Source: PALSA-1004 sp963829085
GTDB lineage: Bacteria > Pseudomonadota > Gammaproteobacteria > Burkholderiales > SG8-41
Length of the DNA stretch: 64,000 bases
Direction of reading: 5' to 3'
Assembly: GCA_963829085.1 (NCBI GenBank)
Contig: CAWHHJ010000016.1
Coordinates: 62,001 to 126,000, forward strand
A program made the translations under genes and the position numbers. Of the stretch, positions 8,735-17,769 are shown one piece after another (position 1 is the stretch's first letter; every line of letters starts with the position of its first letter). Under the pieces are notes generated by a model. That model saw nothing but the letters and a program-made list of their open reading frames with translations, was not told the origin of the DNA and made no database searches.

Positions 8735-9918
8735 CCGCCGGCGCATTGGAAGGCGTGCGCGTCATCGAATTAACGCATGCATGGGCCGGACCGTATTGCG
8801 GGATGATGTTGGGCGACATGGGCGCCGAGGTCATCAAGATCGAGAACCCACGGCAGAAAACAGAGGCACGCGGCGGTTATCCGTACGTCGGCAACGAGAG
8901 CGTGCTGTTCATGATGCTCCATCGCAACAAGAAGAGTGTCACGCTCGATCTGAAGAATCCTTCGAGCAAGGAAATATTTTTTGATCTCGTGCGGTCCGCC
9001 GACGTGCTGATTCAAAATTTTCGTCCGGGCTTGATGAAAAAGCTCGGGCTTACGTACGACACGCTGAAGGAAATCAATCCGGCACTTATTTATGCCTCAC
9101 TCTCGGGCTATGGCAACACCGGTCCCAAGGCGGAAGATCCCGGCGTCAACATGATTGCGCTTGCGGAAAGCGGGCTCGCCGCAACCACCATCGACGGAGA
9201 TCGTCCGCCGATCCCCATGGGGTATGCGCTTTGCGACGTCGTCGCCTCGATGTGGGCGAGCCACGGCATACTCTCCGCGTATATACGTCGGCTCAAAACG
9301 GGCAAGGGTCAGGAAGTCGACATGTCGCTCGTCGAAGCAGGCATATCGTTGATGGTGAGCCCGGTCGCGCAGCATTTCCACGTGAAGGGCGACTGGGTCG
9401 CACAGACCGGGCGCAATGACAGCAATGCGCCATCCGGCTTCTTTCGCTGCTCGGACGGAAGTTATCTCACGGTATTCGCGAGTTATCCCGCGTTGTGGGA
9501 TCGCTTCGTCGAAACCATGAATCTGCAGCATCTTGCGACTGATCCGCGCTTCAGTACGCGCGATGCACGCACGGTGAATGCCGATGCGCTGCACGAGATC
9601 ATTGCGAAGATCTACGCAACTAAACCGACGGATTACTGGGTCGATGTACTGGTCAAAGCCGGCATACCCGCATCGCCGGTCAACACGGTGGGACAGATGA
9701 TTGCCGACAAGCAGGTCGTCGCCCGCGAAATGATAGTCGAGCAGGTACATCCGACTGCCGGCAGGATTAGTGTCGTAGGCGTGCCCGTCAAGCTGTCGGA
9801 AACACCGGGCAGTGTGCGCACACCGGCGCCGCTCCTGGGCGAGCACACGGCGGATATCCTTACCGCACTTGGCTATGGCGATCGACTCGGCGCGTTGAAA
9901 ACGGCTGGTGTTATTTAA
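8731..9918 (+). CDS. class III (CaiB/BaiF family) acyl-CoA transferase
   Basis: 395 residues. The start is ATG 8731 rather than the longer frame to 8614, because translation then overlaps the upstream stop by 4 bp and begins MTAGALEGVRVIELTHAW, the family N-terminus. Other marks are YCGMMLGDMGAEVIKIENP, HRNKKSVTLDLKNP, the GYGNTGPKAEDPG loop and GYALCDVVASMWA, whose Asp aligns with the catalytic Asp of this family, then KTGKGQEVDMSLVEA. It would activate a carboxylic acid by CoA exchange, feeding the hotdog hydratase. The Bug receptor follows after 24 bp. Confidence 0.9.
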   Translation: MTAGALEGVRVIELTHAWAGPYCGMMLGDMGAEVIKIENPRQKTEARGGYPYVGNESVLFMMLHRNKKSVTLDLKNPSSKEIFFDLVRSADVLIQNFRPGLMKKLGLTYDTLKEINPALIYASLSGYGNTGPKAEDPGVNMIALAESGLAATTIDGDRPPIPMGYALCDVVASMWASHGILSAYIRRLKTGKGQEVDMSLVEAGISLMVSPVAQHFHVKGDWVAQTGRNDSNAPSGFFRCSDGSYLTVFASYPALWDRFVETMNLQHLATDPRFSTRDARTVNADALHEIIAKIYATKPTDYWVDVLVKAGIPASPVNTVGQMIADKQVVAREMIVEQVHPTAGRISVVGVPVKLSETPGSVRTPAPLLGEHTADILTALGYGDRLGALKTAGVI

Positions 9919-9942
9919 TGCCGCGCTGTTACGGTAAACGGC

Positions 9943-10971
9943 ATGAATAACCAACCGCGTCTACATCGAAGCGCACGCCTCGCAACAGCGGCGCGGATTG
10001 CCGGATTGGCACTCGTGATAGCGTGTGGATCCGCGTCAGCTGCCGACGTTCGAAGTGCCGCAACGCTACCGGGTGATTATCCGAACCGCTACATCGAGCT
10101 GACCATACCGTTTGCGCCGGGCGGCGGCGTCGATTTATTCGGCCGCACTGTAGCGCAGCTCCTGAACGACCAGAAGCTCGTCAGCAAACCGATTCAGGTG
10201 GTCAACAAGCCGGGTGCCGGCGGCTCGGTCGGCATGGCGCTCATGGTTCAGCGCAGAGGCGATCCGTACAACCTGTTGGGCATCGCTATTCATGCGGTGG
10301 TCACGCCGCTCACACTCGGCACGCCGTATTCATATAAAGATATGACGCCGATTGCCAAGGTCTTTTCCGAATATGAAATGATGGTCGTGCGCGCGGAATC
10401 GCCGATCCGCAGTCTCAAAGACATCGAAGCGTCGCTGCGCAAGGATGCGGGCAGTCTGAGCTTTGGCGGCGCCTCGCTTGGAAATTCGGATCACATCACA
10501 GTCGCCACGTTTGCGAAATCGATCGGGGTCGATCCGACCAAGCTCACCTACATTCCCTATTCGGGCGGCGAATCGAATCCGGCCATCATCGGCGGTCACG
10601 TCGACGTCGGCATGGGCGGGCTCGATCTCATCACGCACGTCGAATCCGGCCGCATGCGCGTGCTTGCCATCAGTTCGCCGAAGCGGCTGGGCGGCCGTTT
10701 TCAGAAAATGCCGACGTTCGTCGAGCAAGGATACGACGTCGTGAATGAAAACTGGCGCGGCCTTTTCGGGCCGCCCGAGATGCCGGCGAGCGTCGTGCAG
10801 TATTGGAAAAATGCGCTCACACAGATGGTGCAAAGCCCGGCATGGCGGGCGGAGCTCGAAAAGAACCAGTGGGTCAATACATTCGAAGCGGATGGATTTC
10901 GCGCGTCTCTCGACCGGGACAACGCAAGCTACGCTGCGCTGCTCAAGCAGCTCGGCTTGACGAAGCAGTGA
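9943..10971 (+). CDS. Bug-family solute receptor
   Basis: 342 residues, intact. The leader (residues 1-33) ends CGSASAADV, then YPNRYIELTIPFAPGGG, VVNKPGAGGSVG, LTYIPYSGGESNPA and MPTFVEQGYDVV, ending QLGLTKQ. It follows the CoA-transferase by 24 bp and is probably the last gene of that operon, so the receptor may import the acid that the transferase activates (inference). Sequence pattern relates it to the frameshifted receptor at 4175; its intact YWKNALTQMVQSPAW segment is the guide for locating the frameshift there. Confidence 0.92.
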   Translation: MNNQPRLHRSARLATAARIAGLALVIACGSASAADVRSAATLPGDYPNRYIELTIPFAPGGGVDLFGRTVAQLLNDQKLVSKPIQVVNKPGAGGSVGMALMVQRRGDPYNLLGIAIHAVVTPLTLGTPYSYKDMTPIAKVFSEYEMMVVRAESPIRSLKDIEASLRKDAGSLSFGGASLGNSDHITVATFAKSIGVDPTKLTYIPYSGGESNPAIIGGHVDVGMGGLDLITHVESGRMRVLAISSPKRLGGRFQKMPTFVEQGYDVVNENWRGLFGPPEMPASVVQYWKNALTQMVQSPAWRAELEKNQWVNTFEADGFRASLDRDNASYAALLKQLGLTKQ

Positions 10972-10980
10972 GGCGAACCA

Positions 10981-11967
10981 TCAATTAAGCTGTATCCCGG
11001 TCGCCTTGATGACTTTGACCAGCCGTTCATAGTCTTCACGGATATTTATACCCAACTGTTCCGGCGTGCCTGGTGCAGCGATCAGACCTTGTGCCAGGAG
11101 CTTTTCTTTGACGTCCGGCTGAGCGAGAGCACGCGCGACATCGGCATTCAAACGTATGATCGTTGCGCGCGGCGTGCCGGTCGGCGCCATCAATCCATAC
11201 CAGGTTACGGAAATGTAGCCGGGCAGACCCGACTCATTGATCGGCGGCACGGACGGTAACGGTTCATACCGCTGTTCGCTCGAGACGCCGAGCGCTTTCA
11301 ATCGTCCTGCTTTCACCTGTGGCACGACCGCCGGATCGAGAAAACCGACATCGGCATGACCGCCCATGATGTCGTTGATGGCAGGTGCGGTGCCTTTGTA
11401 CGGCACGTGCGTCATGCGGGTGTGGGCCATCAGATTGAAGAGCTCGCCCGCGATATGCTGGCCCGAACCAGCGCCGCCCGATGCCATGTTGAGTTGACCG
11501 GCACGCGAACGAGCGAGCGCAATCAGCTCGCGCGCATTATTCGCAGGTACGGACAAATGCGCGACGACGATATATGGAAAGGTGACGAGATTGCTGACCG
11601 GCGTTAAATCGCGCGACGGCACGTACGGCAAGTGCGGATTCATGAGCGGCGCGGCGGCGATGGGTCCGCGTCCACCGACGAGCAGCGTGTAACCGTCCGG
11701 GGCAGCCTTCGCGACATGATCAGCCCCGATGGTACCGGTGGCGCCAGCCCTGTTATCGATAACGACCGGCTGAACGAGAAATTCCGCCAGCTTCTGTCCG
11801 ATGATGCGGGCGGTGATATCAACGCCGCCGCCAGGCGGATAGGGCACGACGAGCCGCACTGGTTTTGCAGGATAAGCCTGCGCATTGGCGAGCGGCATCG
11901 TGAATGCCGCGATGAGCGCGCCGAGCGCAGCAAGCATTGATTCGGCGCCACACATCCTGCGCCTCAT
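10981..11967 (-). CDS. Bug-family solute receptor
   Basis: 328 residues from ATG 11967; an alternative TTG start at 11988 lies 2 nt after the hyuB-like stop. The signal peptide ends MPLANAQ, followed by AYPAKPVRLVVPYPPGGG, PDGYTLL, THVPYKGTAPAI and LPSVPPINESG. It ends VKVIKATGIQLN. It is the third gene of the minus operon hyuA-hyuB-Bug. The ligand may be a lactam, hydantoin or oxoproline-type compound given those neighbours, which is an inference. It converges with the Bug gene at 9943-10971 with only 9 bp between their stops. Confidence 0.9.
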   Translation of the reverse strand: MRRRMCGAESMLAALGALIAAFTMPLANAQAYPAKPVRLVVPYPPGGGVDITARIIGQKLAEFLVQPVVIDNRAGATGTIGADHVAKAAPDGYTLLVGGRGPIAAAPLMNPHLPYVPSRDLTPVSNLVTFPYIVVAHLSVPANNARELIALARSRAGQLNMASGGAGSGQHIAGELFNLMAHTRMTHVPYKGTAPAINDIMGGHADVGFLDPAVVPQVKAGRLKALGVSSEQRYEPLPSVPPINESGLPGYISVTWYGLMAPTGTPRATIIRLNADVARALAQPDVKEKLLAQGLIAAPGTPEQLGINIREDYERLVKVIKATGIQLN

Positions 11968-11990
11968 GATGCGACTAACGTACTGCAATG

Positions 11991-13658
11991 TTATGCGTCG
12001 TATCCGTATAGCGTTTTCGCTTCGTGTTTGGACACGATGCCGCTGCGTACATCGTTCGCAATCTTGTCTGGATCTCTGGTGGTCGGATCGCCGATGCCGC
12101 CGCCGCCGGGGGTTTCGACGATCACGCGATCACCCGCAGGAATGACCTGACGTCCGAAACCACGCAGCTTTGCGCCTGACTTGAGCGACAAGCGGCCCGC
12201 GCCGCCATTCTTGCCGCCTGCGCTACCGCGTGCCGGGTAAACAATCCGATCAAAGGTCGCGGAGATAATCATGGGCGCCGGCTCGCCGTTCGCAATTTCC
12301 ATGATCTGCCCGAGACCGCCGCGGTATTTTCCAGCGCCGCCGGAGTCAGGACGATATTCTTTTTTCCAGTAGACGATCGGCGATAGCGTTTCCATGATTT
12401 CGACGGCGACATTGCGGATTCCGCTCGGAAATGAAGTGACCGACAAGCCGTCCTTGCCCGGGCGCGCACCCGTACCGCCAGTGTTGAAGCCGACGGCGTT
12501 GAAGCGCGTCGCGCCTTTGAGTTGCTCAGGATCAACGCCCTTGAACGTCTGGCCGCCTGCCAGCCGCACATTCCACAGTGATGATGTTCCTTCGGCCGGC
12601 ACCTGATCCGGACGAGCCTGCTGCAGACATCCGAACACGACATCCGGCAGCATTTGGCCGATAGTTGAACGCGCTGCGACTGCAAGCGGAAAAGGCGCGT
12701 TGACGATCGAGCCTTCCGGCGCAGCCACCCGCACCACAGAGAGCGACCCCGCGTTATTCGGAATGTGGCTGCCGATGACGCAACGCACGCCAAACGATGT
12801 GTACGCATCGGTATAGGGCTTCGGCACGTTAATGCCGTTGGTGACGCACGGGCTCGTGCCCGCGAAGTCGATATCGATGCCGGTCTTGGAAATTGTCAGC
12901 TTCGCCTTGAGCGTAATCGGCGCATCGTAGCCGTCGATGGTCATCGCATATGACCACGAACCTTGCGGCCAGTCGCGTGCGGCGGCCAGCATCGCTGCAC
13001 GTGAACGCTCGATAACATGCGCGCTGAGTCGTTCGATACCGTTCAGCTTATATTCGTGCATCATTGCGAGCAGGCGGCGGCCGCCGATCTCGTTGCATGC
13101 AACGAGCGCGTACACGTCACCTTCCACCTGCACCGGCTCGCGCACGTTGGCGCGAATGACACGCATCACGGTGTCGCTCATGCGGCCGCGATCGACAAGC
13201 TTGAGCGGCGGCAAAAACAGTCCTTCGTGGTAGACCTGCGTGCCGTCAGCGGAAAGGCCCAGACCGCCAATGTCGACGACGTGCACCGTTGACGCGAAGA
13301 GCGCCACCATGCGCTTGCCTTTGAAAACCGGCGTGACCATCGTCAGATCGTTCAGGTGCCCGGTGCCTTTCCACGGGTCGTTGGTCAGAAAGACATCGCC
13401 CGGCGCCATGGTGTTCGGGGGATATTCACGCAGAAAAAACTTGACTGACTCGGCCATCGAATTCACGTGCCCCGGAGTGCCGGTGACCGCCTGCGCGACC
13501 ATGCGGCCGTCGGGCAGGAACACGCCGGCAGACAGATCACCAGCTTCGCGCGTCGCTGCACCGAATGCTGTGCGCACCAGCGTCTGCGCCTGCTCTTCGA
13601 CGACGGAAATAAGGCGGTTCCACATCACCTGCATGTGGATGTCGGCGAGTTTGCTCAT
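11991..13658 (-). CDS. hydantoinase B / oxoprolinase family protein
   Basis: 555 residues, family-typical length. The N-terminus LADIHMQVMWNRLISVVEE leads into DLSAGVFLPDGRMVAQA, TGTPGHVNSMA and FLTNDPWKGTGHLNDLT, all HyuB signatures; the end has GGAGKYRGGLGQ and VIVETPGGGGIGDP. With HyuA it forms an ATP-dependent hydrolase for hydantoins, N-methylhydantoin, 5-oxoproline or acetophenone-type substrates. The start overlaps the hyuA stop by 4 bp. Cytoplasmic. The operon is divergent from the L-asparaginase gene, which suggests amide or lactam catabolism. Confidence 0.93.
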   Translation of the reverse strand: MSKLADIHMQVMWNRLISVVEEQAQTLVRTAFGAATREAGDLSAGVFLPDGRMVAQAVTGTPGHVNSMAESVKFFLREYPPNTMAPGDVFLTNDPWKGTGHLNDLTMVTPVFKGKRMVALFASTVHVVDIGGLGLSADGTQVYHEGLFLPPLKLVDRGRMSDTVMRVIRANVREPVQVEGDVYALVACNEIGGRRLLAMMHEYKLNGIERLSAHVIERSRAAMLAAARDWPQGSWSYAMTIDGYDAPITLKAKLTISKTGIDIDFAGTSPCVTNGINVPKPYTDAYTSFGVRCVIGSHIPNNAGSLSVVRVAAPEGSIVNAPFPLAVAARSTIGQMLPDVVFGCLQQARPDQVPAEGTSSLWNVRLAGGQTFKGVDPEQLKGATRFNAVGFNTGGTGARPGKDGLSVTSFPSGIRNVAVEIMETLSPIVYWKKEYRPDSGGAGKYRGGLGQIMEIANGEPAPMIISATFDRIVYPARGSAGGKNGGAGRLSLKSGAKLRGFGRQVIPAGDRVIVETPGGGGIGDPTTRDPDKIANDVRSGIVSKHEAKTLYGYDA

Positions 13659-15757
13659 GAATGTTTCCCTCTGGTGATGCGTTTGTCGAGCACGACATGG
13701 CCGACGCTGTTGACGGATGCGTCGAAATCCGCAGTCACTACGATCGTCGTCTGGTCTTCAACGATGAGTGCAGGCCCGCCGATGCGCGCGCCCGGAGTCA
13801 GCGCTGCGCGTTCGTAAACCGGTGCCGAACGCCACTGCGCGAGCTTCGGTTCGAACAGGCGCCGCTTCGCCGCGGCTGTGGCGGTCTTGCGCGAAAGCGT
13901 TCGTGCGCGCGGCGCACGTTTTACTTTCGTTGACACGGTGACCGACCAGCTCATGATTTCGACGTCCATGTTAGGGACGGTGCGCCCGTACAAGACGCGA
14001 TAAGCAGCATCAAAGCTGTGCTTGAGGCGCGCGGCGTCTTTGGCTGCGAGCCGGCCGGCGGGCAGCGTCACTGCAATCTCATGTCCCTGACCGGCGTAGC
14101 GCATATATGCAATGCGCGTGTTCGTCAGCACGGCTTTTGCCGCCGCCGCCCGCACGACAACAGTCGCTTGCTCAGTCATCTCATCGAGCAGGCGATTCGC
14201 ATGCGCAGTATCGAGGGTGGCCACGCGCTGGTACCAACTGCGCACCGCCTGGAACGCGACCGGTGCAGTAAGAAAGCCGAGCGCTGAGCCCACGCTCGCG
14301 CCAACTGGAATGACAACGCGGGCGACGCCCAGCTTGTCGGCGAGACGTGCCGCATGCAGCGGCGCAGCACCGCCGAATGCGATCACCGTATAGTTTTCGA
14401 CCGTTTTGCCGAGTTCCATCGCGTGCACGCGCGCAGCATTCGCCATATTCTCGGTGACAATCTCCGTGATCGCGAGCGCGCCCAACGCCGCATCGACTTT
14501 GAGCGGCTTGGCGACATCGCGCATGACCGCGGCTTCCGCACGTGTGGATTGCAATGCGACCCTGCCGCCGGCAAATCGCTGCGGATCCAGCAGACCCATC
14601 GCGCAATCAGCATCGGTCACGGTCGCGCGGTCGCCGCCACGTCCGTAGCATGCAGGGCCGGGCTCGGACCCGGCACTATCCGGGCCGACCTGCACGCGCT
14701 CGAGATCATCCACGCGCGCGATGGAACCGCCGCCGGCGCCGATCTCGACCATTTCGATCACCGGTATGCGAATCGGCAGTCCGCTGCCTTTCATAAAGCG
14801 GTACATGCGCCCGAATTCGAAGCTGCGCGAAATCTCCGGCTCGTAATCGTCAATGAAACATATTTTGGCAGTGGTGCCGCCCATGTCGAATGACAGCGCA
14901 CGCTCCGTCCCGCAGCTTTCCGCGACGGTGCGCGCGAGGATAGCGCCGCCGGCGGGACCGGATTCGACGAGCCGCACCGGCTCGGCAGCGCCCATTGCAA
15001 GCGTGCATAGCGCGCCGCCCGAAGTCATCAGGAAAGCCGGACACACGATACCCATCGCATGCAAACGCGTTTCGAGCCGGTTCAAATAGCCGGCCATCAC
15101 CGGCTGCACGTAAGCATTCGCGCAGGTTGTGGAGATGCGCTCGTATTCGCGAATCTCAGGGCACACGTCGGATGAGAGCGTGATCCATAGATCCGGCAGC
15201 GCGCGCTTGAGTACATCCCGCGCGCGGCGTTCATGTTCTGTATTCGTGAAGCTCTGCAGAAATGCAATTGCAACGCTCTCGATTTTCTCCTGTTGCAGCG
15301 TCGGGACGAGGGCTTCGACGGCGGCTTCGTCAAGCGGAAGGAGCACGCGGCCTTTCGCATCGACGCGCTCCGGTACGGGCAGGCGCAGATGACGCGCCAC
15401 CAGCGGCGCCGGCTTGTCCAGGAATATGTCGTACTGCGCAAAGCGATGCTCCCAGCCGATCTCGACCAGGTCACGGAATCCCTCAGTTGTTATGAGCGCT
15501 GTCCTAGCGCCCTTGCGCTCGATCAGCGCGTTCGTAGCGAGCGTCGTGCCGAGTATGAAGATGCTGAGTGATTGCGGCGCGATCTCCGCCTGCGCCAGAA
15601 TTTCCTGCACGGCGCCGACGACGGCCTCTTCAGGTGCGCGCGGCGTAGTGAGCACCTTGCCGGTCCAGCGCCGATTGCGCGCTTCGAGCACGATGTCGGT
15701 GAACGTGCCGCCGATATCAACAGCGAGACGCGCGCCTGCTGCATTTACTGCGGACAT
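13655..15757 (-). CDS. hydantoinase A / oxoprolinase family protein
   Basis: 700 residues. The N-terminal ATPase-type motif LAVDIGGTFTDIVLEA is diagnostic of HyuA; also IFILGTTLATNALIERKG, VSGGAL-like MTSGGALCTL, GPAGGAILA, FDMGGTTAKICFI, VEIGAGGGSIA and a YGRGG segment. It would be the nucleotide-using half of the HyuAB enzyme. The start is ATG 15757. The 150 bp upstream is shared with the plus-strand asparaginase and carries two inverted repeats, so the two units may be co-regulated. Intact, no oddities seen. Confidence 0.93.
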   Translation of the reverse strand: MSAVNAAGARLAVDIGGTFTDIVLEARNRRWTGKVLTTPRAPEEAVVGAVQEILAQAEIAPQSLSIFILGTTLATNALIERKGARTALITTEGFRDLVEIGWEHRFAQYDIFLDKPAPLVARHLRLPVPERVDAKGRVLLPLDEAAVEALVPTLQQEKIESVAIAFLQSFTNTEHERRARDVLKRALPDLWITLSSDVCPEIREYERISTTCANAYVQPVMAGYLNRLETRLHAMGIVCPAFLMTSGGALCTLAMGAAEPVRLVESGPAGGAILARTVAESCGTERALSFDMGGTTAKICFIDDYEPEISRSFEFGRMYRFMKGSGLPIRIPVIEMVEIGAGGGSIARVDDLERVQVGPDSAGSEPGPACYGRGGDRATVTDADCAMGLLDPQRFAGGRVALQSTRAEAAVMRDVAKPLKVDAALGALAITEIVTENMANAARVHAMELGKTVENYTVIAFGGAAPLHAARLADKLGVARVVIPVGASVGSALGFLTAPVAFQAVRSWYQRVATLDTAHANRLLDEMTEQATVVVRAAAAKAVLTNTRIAYMRYAGQGHEIAVTLPAGRLAAKDAARLKHSFDAAYRVLYGRTVPNMDVEIMSWSVTVSTKVKRAPRARTLSRKTATAAAKRRLFEPKLAQWRSAPVYERAALTPGARIGGPALIVEDQTTIVVTADFDASVNSVGHVVLDKRITRGKHS

Positions 15758-15793
15758 GCGAGCCTTAGAGGGAATTGAGCCGCGGGCGATTCA

Positions 15794-15844
15794 TGCCACG
15801 CTACGTGGCAATGCATTCGGCCGTTATCGCAATGATTATAATCA
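15794..15844. promoter_or_regulatory. two inverted repeats in the hyuA / asparaginase divergent intergenic region
   Basis: TGCCACG-cta-CGTGGCA (15794-15810) is a perfect 7+7 inverted repeat with 3-base spacer. TGATTATAATCA (15833-15844) is a perfect 12-bp palindrome and is AT-rich, so it could also contain a -10 element. They are 22 bases apart, in a gap between divergent operons, the usual place for operators. No regulator gene is next to them. Confidence 0.4.
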
Positions 15845-15907
15845 AACGATAAGATTGCGCATACGCGACCGGCTCTCATTCGAGCGTCAGCACTGAAAAG
15901 GGAAATC

Positions 15908-16942
15908 GTGTCATTCGTGAAAATGGTCGAAGTCTGGCGCGGCCCGCTGGTTGAAAGCGTGCATGTCGGCGCCGCCGCTGTCGCCAATGCAGCAGGCGAA
16001 ATCGTCGCGGGATGGGGTGACATCAAGATAGTGACTTATCCGCGCTCGGCGTTGAAGCCGGTGCAGGCGATAGCCCTTGTAGAGACCGGCGCATATGAGA
16101 CGCATGCGTTGAGCACACGGCACCTTGCGCTGGCCTGCGCTTCGCATCGCGGCGAACCGTTTCACACTGAGTTGGCTGCGGCGTGGCTGGCCCGCATTGG
16201 GCTTGACCAGAATGCGCTGGCGTGCGGTCCTGATCATCCGGCTGACGAAGCAAGCGCTGCGGCAGCCATGATCGAAGGGCATCCGAAACAACGCATCTAT
16301 CACAACTGCTCGGGCAAGCATTGCGGATTCCTCACCGTTGCGCGGCATCGCGGTTGGGAAGTGCAAGGTTACGACCGCCTGCAACATCCCGCGCAGCAAC
16401 TTTATCTCGAGGCGCTCTCCGAACTCATCGGGCATGATGCGCATGAATTACCGTTCGGCATTGATGGCTGCGCATTACCGGCTGCGGCGTTGCCCATTGA
16501 AGAAATGGCGATCGCCATGGCGCGCTTTGCCGCAGCGCGTGTGGCATCGCCAAAGCGGCGCGCGGCAATTCTGGCGATACACGAAGCGATGCGCCTCCAC
16601 CCGGAATACGTTTCCGGCACGAATCAAGCCGGCGTGCAGCTCGCGCGCGTCACACAGGGTCGCATCATCATGAAGACGGGCGCTGAGGGCTTAATCATGG
16701 CGTACGTTCCTCGCGAAGGGCTCGCAGTAACGCTCAAGATCGCCGATGGCGAAGCGCGCGGACGCGTGCCGGCGCTGATTGCGCTCCTGTCTGCGCTTGG
16801 CTTACTCGATGCAGGCGAACAGCGTGAGCTCGCGCCACTGGCGGAGCCTCCGGTCTTGAACAGCGCCGGCGCGAAGGTTGGCACGGTGCGCGCATGCGGC
16901 TTCCATGTGGCGCAGCGGCCTGGAGCGGCCGTTCGTGCGTAA
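15908..16942 (+). CDS. L-asparaginase II (Rhizobium etli AnsA type)
   Basis: 344 residues from GTG 15908, with AAAAGGGAAA upstream. Motifs match the class 3 asparaginases unrelated to E. coli AnsA/B: YPRSALKPVQ (S47, K50, the SxxK pair), CASHRGE (S79), HNCSGKHCGF (C134, K137), GIDGCALP (C188) and MKTGAEG. In the R. etli enzyme the equivalent Cys, Lys and Cys bind zinc. It hydrolyses asparagine to aspartate and ammonia, probably cytoplasmic as no leader is seen. Divergent from hyuAB and followed 26 bp later by an alpha/beta hydrolase. Confidence 0.9.
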   Translation: MSFVKMVEVWRGPLVESVHVGAAAVANAAGEIVAGWGDIKIVTYPRSALKPVQAIALVETGAYETHALSTRHLALACASHRGEPFHTELAAAWLARIGLDQNALACGPDHPADEASAAAAMIEGHPKQRIYHNCSGKHCGFLTVARHRGWEVQGYDRLQHPAQQLYLEALSELIGHDAHELPFGIDGCALPAAALPIEEMAIAMARFAAARVASPKRRAAILAIHEAMRLHPEYVSGTNQAGVQLARVTQGRIIMKTGAEGLIMAYVPREGLAVTLKIADGEARGRVPALIALLSALGLLDAGEQRELAPLAEPPVLNSAGAKVGTVRACGFHVAQRPGAAVRA

Positions 16943-16968
16943 ACGGCGGCGCCCATAACGTGCAGCAC

Positions 16969-17766
16969 ATGACTGCGAGCGACGGCCTCGGCATCGCGTA
17001 CACGATCGACGATTACACCGATCCCTGGCGCACAGCACCGACGCTAATATTGCTGCATTCGGCGATGAGCAGCTCGCGACGGCTCTACGCGATGGTCCCG
17101 CATCTCGCGCGCCGGTACCGTGTAGTACGCATGGATCTGCGGGGACACGGCGAATCGACGGTTCCACGTGCTGACCAGCCACTGACGCTCGCCAGGCTAA
17201 CGCAGGACGTGCTCGAGCTGATCGATCATCTCGAAGTCAAAGCGGCGCATTTACTCGGGGTGTCGGGCGGCGGCTATCTTGCGCAGCAGATCGCTATCCA
17301 TCAGCCCGCGCGCGTGCTCAGCCTGTTGCTGTTCGCATCGCGGCCCGGCTTCAAGGACAGCAAGGGTGCAGCTTGGATTCCCGAAATGGAACGCATGGGA
17401 TTGAGTGCATTCATTGCGTCGACGCTCGCAGAGCGGCTGCCCGTCGAGCAACTGAGCAAAGCGCAGATCGCATGGTTTCTCGATGAGATCGCACGCAATG
17501 ACGAATCATTCGTGAAGCGCTTCGTGCTTTATATGACGACGCAGTATTGGATGGACGATATCGCCCGTATCCAGTGTCCGACTTTGATTGTCGCGCCCGC
17601 GGGCGACGCGATCGGCAATGCGAGCGCGTATGCTGACATGCATAAGCGCATTCGCGGCAGCGAACTCGTTACTTATGATGTCGCGAACCACAACATCTGC
17701 GATTACCTGCCGGACCGGTGTGCGAGCGACGCTCTCAACTTCCTGCAACGGCATTTTCCGCCGTAA
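16969..17766 (+). CDS. alpha/beta hydrolase
   Basis: 265 residues from ATG 16969; a longer frame runs back into the asparaginase gene. The fold is shown by LILLHSAMSSSR, RVVRMDLRGHGEST, the nucleophile elbow GVSGGGYLAQ, a late Asp in IVAPAGDAIG and His in ANHNICDY. The pattern resembles 3-oxoadipate enol-lactonase-like hydrolases, but the substrate is unknown. It follows the asparaginase closely in the same direction and is probably cotranscribed. It ends 3 bp before the convergent Bug gene stop. Confidence 0.85.
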   Translation: MTASDGLGIAYTIDDYTDPWRTAPTLILLHSAMSSSRRLYAMVPHLARRYRVVRMDLRGHGESTVPRADQPLTLARLTQDVLELIDHLEVKAAHLLGVSGGGYLAQQIAIHQPARVLSLLLFASRPGFKDSKGAAWIPEMERMGLSAFIASTLAERLPVEQLSKAQIAWFLDEIARNDESFVKRFVLYMTTQYWMDDIARIQCPTLIVAPAGDAIGNASAYADMHKRIRGSELVTYDVANHNICDYLPDRCASDALNFLQRHFPP

Positions 17767-17769
17767 CCG

